Source: Prauserella rugosa (lineage in GTDB: Bacteria > Actinomycetota > Actinomycetes > Mycobacteriales > Pseudonocardiaceae). Taken from it: DNA of 64,000 nucleotides. The stretch is taken from the NCBI RefSeq assembly GCF_000719975.1, contig NZ_JOIJ01000006.1, positions 124,001-188,000 on the forward strand, written 5' to 3'. Within the stretch, counting starts at the first letter, position 1; each line of letters begins with the position of its first letter. Position numbers and translations under genes: made by a program. Under the pieces are notes generated by a model. It did no database searches, was not told the origin of the DNA, and saw only the letters and a program-made list of their open reading frames with translations. Positions 60,460 to 64,000 of this stretch are shown in pieces.

Positions 60460-61356
60460 CTAATCTGCCCGGCCGCGCAGCGGCGCATTGTTGACCGTCT
60501 CGTAGTAACGAGCGAGCTCGGTGTGGTCGAGACCCGCGCCGCCGAGCTGTTCGCGTGCCGCGAGCGCCGTCTCGAACGCCGCCGCCGTCACCGGCGCCGT
60601 TGCGCCCAGCTCATCCGCCAGCGCCCTCGCCATGCCCAGGTCCTTGATCATCAGGTCCATGGCGAAGCCCGAGTCGTAGGTGCCGGTGAGCACGTGGCGG
60701 GGGTACTTGACCTCGGATGCCTGGGAGCGGCCCGTCGAGGAGTTCAGCACCTCGACCATGACCTCCGGCTCGATACCGAAGGACGTCGCCACCGTGAGCA
60801 CCTCCGCGGCCGCGGCGACGTTGGTCGCGGAGACCAGATTGTTCAACGCCTTCGCGGCGTGCCCGGCACCGCTGGGACCCACCGCGTGCACCGTCGACCC
60901 CAACGGCTCGAGGTGCGGCCGTGCCCGGGCGACGTCGGATTCGGCCCCTCCGACCATGATGGACAGTTCCCCGGTGAGCGCCTTGGCCACACCACCCGAC
61001 ACCGGTGCGTCGACGTAGCCGACCCCCGCCGCACGCGCCCGTTGCGCGAGGTCCCGGGTGCTCGCCGGTTCGGAGGAACTCATGTCGATCACCAACGCAC
61101 CCGAGGGCAGCGCGGCCAGCAGGCCGTCGGTGAGCAGTACCGATTCCACCACCCGGCTGTCCGGCAGCATGAGGATCGCGGTGTCGATCACCTCGGGAAG
61201 CTGTGCGAGTGAAGCCACCACCTCGGCGCCGAGCTCACCCGCCAACGCCGACGACACCGCAGTGTCCACATCGAACAGCATCGTCGGGTGTCGCGCCGCG
61301 TACCGCCGCACCATCGGTGAGCCCATGCGGCCGAGTCCCACGAACAACGTCGTCAT
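60460..61356 (-). CDS. 3-hydroxyisobutyrate dehydrogenase-like oxidoreductase
   Basis: A 298-residue beta-hydroxyacid dehydrogenase from ATG 61356. NAD motif FVGLGRMGSPMVRRYA at the start, the substrate loop DAPVSGGVAKALTGELS, and GHAAKALNN with the catalytic Lys. Members oxidise 3-hydroxyisobutyrate, tartronate semialdehyde and similar 3-hydroxy acids. The start overlaps the CoA ligase stop (ATGA). It is followed by the 75-bp gap with repeats. Confidence 0.88.
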   Translation of the reverse strand: MTTLFVGLGRMGSPMVRRYAARHPTMLFDVDTAVSSALAGELGAEVVASLAQLPEVIDTAILMLPDSRVVESVLLTDGLLAALPSGALVIDMSSSEPASTRDLAQRARAAGVGYVDAPVSGGVAKALTGELSIMVGGAESDVARARPHLEPLGSTVHAVGPSGAGHAAKALNNLVSATNVAAAAEVLTVATSFGIEPEVMVEVLNSSTGRSQASEVKYPRHVLTGTYDSGFAMDLMIKDLGMARALADELGATAPVTAAAFETALAAREQLGGAGLDHTELARYYETVNNAPLRGRAD

Positions 61357-63035
61357 GATTCTCCGTACCGTTCCCGCAGTTGCACCTTGCGCACCTTCCC
61401 GCTCGCCGTCTTCGGCAGTGCCTGCACGTATTCGAGTCGTTCGGGCAGGAAGTGTTTGGACAGACCGTTCTCGAGCAGGAAGTCGCACACCTCCGCCAAC
61501 GAGGGCCGCGCGTCTCCGCTGGGTACGACGACGGCACACGCGCGTTCGCCGAGGCGTTCGTCGGGCACGCCGACGACCGTGGCCTCGAGGATGTCGGGGT
61601 GCTGGAACAGCGCGCTCTCGACGCTGGTGACGGGGATGTTCTCGCCGCCGCGGATGACGATGTCCTTGGTCCTGCCCTCGAGCTCGACGTACCCGTCGGC
61701 GGTCAGCCGCACGGTGTCGCCGGTACGGAACCAGCCGTCGGTGTCGATCTCCGCACGGGTCACCTCGGGCAGGTTCAGATACCCGAGGAACAGCCCGGGG
61801 CCGCGGATGAACAGTGGGCCCGCCGTATCGCCGGGTGTGCCCGCCGTCGCCGCGGCGTCGACGTTCTCGGGTGCGCCGACCTTGATCTCGGTTCCCGGAA
61901 CCGGGACGCCGTCCGTGGTCTGCGCGTGCGCCGGCAGGTGCGGGGCGCAGGAGACCCCGATACCGAGCTCGGTCATCCCCCACGCCGGGCACACGTAACA
62001 CCCGAACATCGAACCCGCCACCGACGGCAACGTGCGGGGCACCGGTGCTCCCGCCAGCACCACGGTCCGCAGTGGACAGTGCTCGTCGTGTGCGAGATCG
62101 GTCTGCATCAGGTCCTGCAGGAAGGTCGGCGCCGAGAACATGGCCGTGACCCCTTCCTCACGGATCACCTGCGCTGCCCGATCGGGCACCCACCGGTCCA
62201 GGTAGACCGCGGTGCCCCGCAGGTAGGTCGTCAGCAGCACGCCCCAGAGGAAACCGGTGTGGTGCCCGACCGGCGAGCCGACGAGGTTGACGAACGGTTC
62301 GGCCAGTGCGTCGGCCCCCGCGTGCGCGGCCCAGTTGCGCATCACCGCCTGCAGGGTCTGTCCGGTGTTCATCACGCCCTTCGGCTCACCCGTCGTGCCC
62401 GAGGTGAAGCCGACGTGGGCGAGCACGCGCGGGTCGGGCTCCGGCAGGTCCACCTCGGGCGCGTCGAGCAGCGAGTCCAACGGCGTGCTCCCGTCCTGGC
62501 GCGGACCGGCGAGCACGATGTGCTCGAGTCCCGGAAGACGTCCGCGCAACCCCTGCACGAGCTCCAGGGGCCGGGCGCTGCCGAAGGACTCCGGCACCAC
62601 CACGACGCGGGCCCCCGTCCTGCGGAGGATCACCTCGACATCGCGCTCGCCGTACGCGACCGGGATGCCGCTGTAGACCGCGCCGAGCTCGTTGATCGCA
62701 AAGATCAGTGCGGCGAAGTCGGCACGGTTCGGCAGCATCACGGCCACCGAGTCACCGGCGCGGACGCCCAGTGCGTACAACCCGCAGGCGTAGCGGTGGG
62801 CCCGCTCGTCGAGCTCGGCGTAGGTCACCGATGCAGTTCGCTGTCCCGTCGACGTCCGGTCGACGGCGGCGACGCGGTCCGGCACCTCCGCCGCGGCCGA
62901 CGACAGCAGGTGCCGCAGGGTCGTCGGCACCCAGGCGCCGGACTCCTCGTACTGCTGCACGAGTTCCGGGGTCAGCCTGCTGTCGGGGCGTAATCCGGGA
63001 TGCGCCGTGGGCGCGGTGTCCATCAGCGTGTTCAT
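61353..63035 (-). CDS. AMP-forming CoA ligase
   Basis: A 560-residue ANL enzyme, with GFTSGTTGEPKGVMNTGQ (P-loop), CPAWGMTELGIG, GWFRTGDTVRLTADGYVEL and PKTASGKVRKVQL (catalytic Lys). ATG 63035 overlaps the quinone reductase stop by 4 bp. Cyclohexanecarboxylate/aromatic and terpenoid-acid CoA ligases share this look. In this operon it would activate an acid for beta-oxidation-like steps. Confidence 0.87.
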   Translation of the reverse strand: MNTLMDTAPTAHPGLRPDSRLTPELVQQYEESGAWVPTTLRHLLSSAAAEVPDRVAAVDRTSTGQRTASVTYAELDERAHRYACGLYALGVRAGDSVAVMLPNRADFAALIFAINELGAVYSGIPVAYGERDVEVILRRTGARVVVVPESFGSARPLELVQGLRGRLPGLEHIVLAGPRQDGSTPLDSLLDAPEVDLPEPDPRVLAHVGFTSGTTGEPKGVMNTGQTLQAVMRNWAAHAGADALAEPFVNLVGSPVGHHTGFLWGVLLTTYLRGTAVYLDRWVPDRAAQVIREEGVTAMFSAPTFLQDLMQTDLAHDEHCPLRTVVLAGAPVPRTLPSVAGSMFGCYVCPAWGMTELGIGVSCAPHLPAHAQTTDGVPVPGTEIKVGAPENVDAAATAGTPGDTAGPLFIRGPGLFLGYLNLPEVTRAEIDTDGWFRTGDTVRLTADGYVELEGRTKDIVIRGGENIPVTSVESALFQHPDILEATVVGVPDERLGERACAVVVPSGDARPSLAEVCDFLLENGLSKHFLPERLEYVQALPKTASGKVRKVQLRERYGES

Positions 63036-64000
63036 GGCGTGTGCTCCTCGTGGACGTCGGTGTGATCCGTGGGAGAAAGGGGCGGGTCGGGGCGGTCTGC
63101 CGGGCACGTCAGCACGACGTTGCCGGTGAGGCCACCTGCCTCGACGTCGGCGAGCGCGCGAGCCGCGTCGCCGAGTGGGTACGTGCGCTCGATCGGGACG
63201 GTGAGGCTGCCGTCGAGCTGCAGCCGCAGCAGATGCTCGACGGCGGCGCACATGGCGGCGGGTTCGCGGTCGCGGTAGTCGCTGACCTGCAGGCCCAGCA
63301 CGGAGATGTTCTTCACCAGCAGGTGACCGGCCTTGACGGTGGGCAGTTGCCCTGAGGCGAAGCCGATGACGACGAGCCTGCCCTCCCACGCCGTGGCGCG
63401 CAGCGCCTGCGTGAACACGTCGCCGCCCACGGTTTCCAGCACCACGTCGGCGCCGCGCCCACCGGTCACGGCGAGAACGTCGTCGCGCAGGGACGGACCT
63501 GCGGTCAGCACGTGATCGGCTCCGTGGTCGCCGGCCACGCGGGCCCGGCGCTCGTCCCGTGCCACGGCGACGACCGTCGCTCCCCACGCCTTCGCCAGCT
63601 GGATGCCCACCGAGCCGACACCGCCACCCGCTCCGGTGACGAGCACCGTCTCGCCCGTGCGCAGGTTCGCACGCCTGCTCAGCGCGAAGTAGGCCGTCAG
63701 CGCGTTCAGACCGCATGCCGCTGCCGCCACGAGCGACACACCGTCCGGCACGGTCACGACCCGGTCCTCGGGCACGGCCACGACCTCGGCATAGCCGCCG
63801 TGTTCCAGCTGGGCGACCACCCGGTCTCCCGGGCTCTGCCGCACGACTCCCTCGCCGACGCTGCGGACCGTGCCCGCGATCTCCTTACCTGGAACGAACG
63901 GGCGCTCGGGCAGGAACTGGTACCGGCCGCCGACGACCAGCACGTCGGGAAAGTTCACCCCGGCCGCCTCGACGTCGATGAGGACCTCGCCCGGCCCCGC
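63032..64000 (-). CDS. Quinone oxidoreductase-like MDR enzyme (5' end outside window)
   Basis: The frame is open to the right edge, so the start lies beyond it; 322 residues are visible. Motifs: AAGVNFPDVLVVGGRY, FVPGKEIAGTV, the NADP loop LVTGAGGGVGSVGIQLAKAW, and VVLETVGGDVF. There are no zinc ligands, as in zeta-crystallin/quinone reductases. It reduces a quinone or enone with NADPH, and heads the visible part of an operon that continues past the window. Confidence 0.87.
   Translation of the reverse strand, partial: AGPGEVLIDVEAAGVNFPDVLVVGGRYQFLPERPFVPGKEIAGTVRSVGEGVVRQSPGDRVVAQLEHGGYAEVVAVPEDRVVTVPDGVSLVAAAACGLNALTAYFALSRRANLRTGETVLVTGAGGGVGSVGIQLAKAWGATVVAVARDERRARVAGDHGADHVLTAGPSLRDDVLAVTGGRGADVVLETVGGDVFTQALRATAWEGRLVVIGFASGQLPTVKAGHLLVKNISVLGLQVSDYRDREPAAMCAAVEHLLRLQLDGSLTVPIERTYPLGDAARALADVEAGGLTGNVVLTCPADRPDPPLSPTDHTDVHEEHTP

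Overview
The window is about 64 kb of very GC-rich DNA, with codon third positions almost all G or C. It holds about 65 protein genes, mostly in short operons with 4-bp ATGA/GTGA overlaps. The GC content, frequent GTG starts, PucR regulators, a mycofactocin-type SDR, and DUF6221, DUF4235 and DUF3618 proteins point to an actinomycete; Pseudonocardiales is my inference, not proven. I saw no rRNA, tRNA, CRISPR array, transposase or prophage. The content is typical of a chromosomal arm rich in catabolism, transport and regulation.

Layout. 1-2274: edge of a probable nicotinate-type pathway (NicX-like dioxygenase running off the left edge, divergent MarR regulator, alpha/beta hydrolase). 2281-10019: PucR regulator, acyl-CoA ligase and a complete Liv-type ABC importer. 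10040-13556: YigZ protein, secreted amidase, VanX-like lipoprotein. 13696-17145: ABC-2 exporter translationally coupled to a DesK/DesR-like two-component system. 17353-18564: cytochrome P450. 18592-22934: cache-domain protein and GntR/FCD regulator, divergent from a flavin oxidase plus EutH-like permease. 23019-24228: GNAT and TetR genes sharing a tiny bidirectional promoter.

24268-32689: a 5-oxoprolinase-like set (PxpB, PxpC, biotin carrier, biotin carboxylase) with an orphan molybdenum hydroxylase large subunit at its end. A PucR regulator and PxpA diverge from it. This is the most unusual locus in the window. 32776-35382: TrmH-like methyltransferase, zinc alcohol dehydrogenase, metallo-beta-lactamase-fold protein. 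35404-43052: LacI-controlled sugar operon (isomerase, FGGY kinase, ABC importer). 43161-46490: AraC regulator with a two-component flavin monooxygenase (HpaC/HpaB). 46561-48965: overlapping operon of lipoprotein, atypical NRAMP transporter and two PRC-barrel proteins. 49144-50593: small conserved actinobacterial proteins. 50741-54623: SDR/MerR pair, mycofactocin-type SDR, acyl-CoA synthetase.

54777-57142: lactate 2-monooxygenase-like gene beside two genes that have both lost their 5' ends at one head-to-head junction (a deletion scar). 57230-64000: SAM methyltransferase, then a minus-strand catabolic operon (quinone reductase, CoA ligase, 3-hydroxyisobutyrate dehydrogenase-like, carboxymuconolactone decarboxylase-like, lactonase-like, amidohydrolase) that runs off the right edge. 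A recurring oddity is in-frame 15- or 18-bp tandem repeats inside unrelated genes, at low-complexity tails or linkers.
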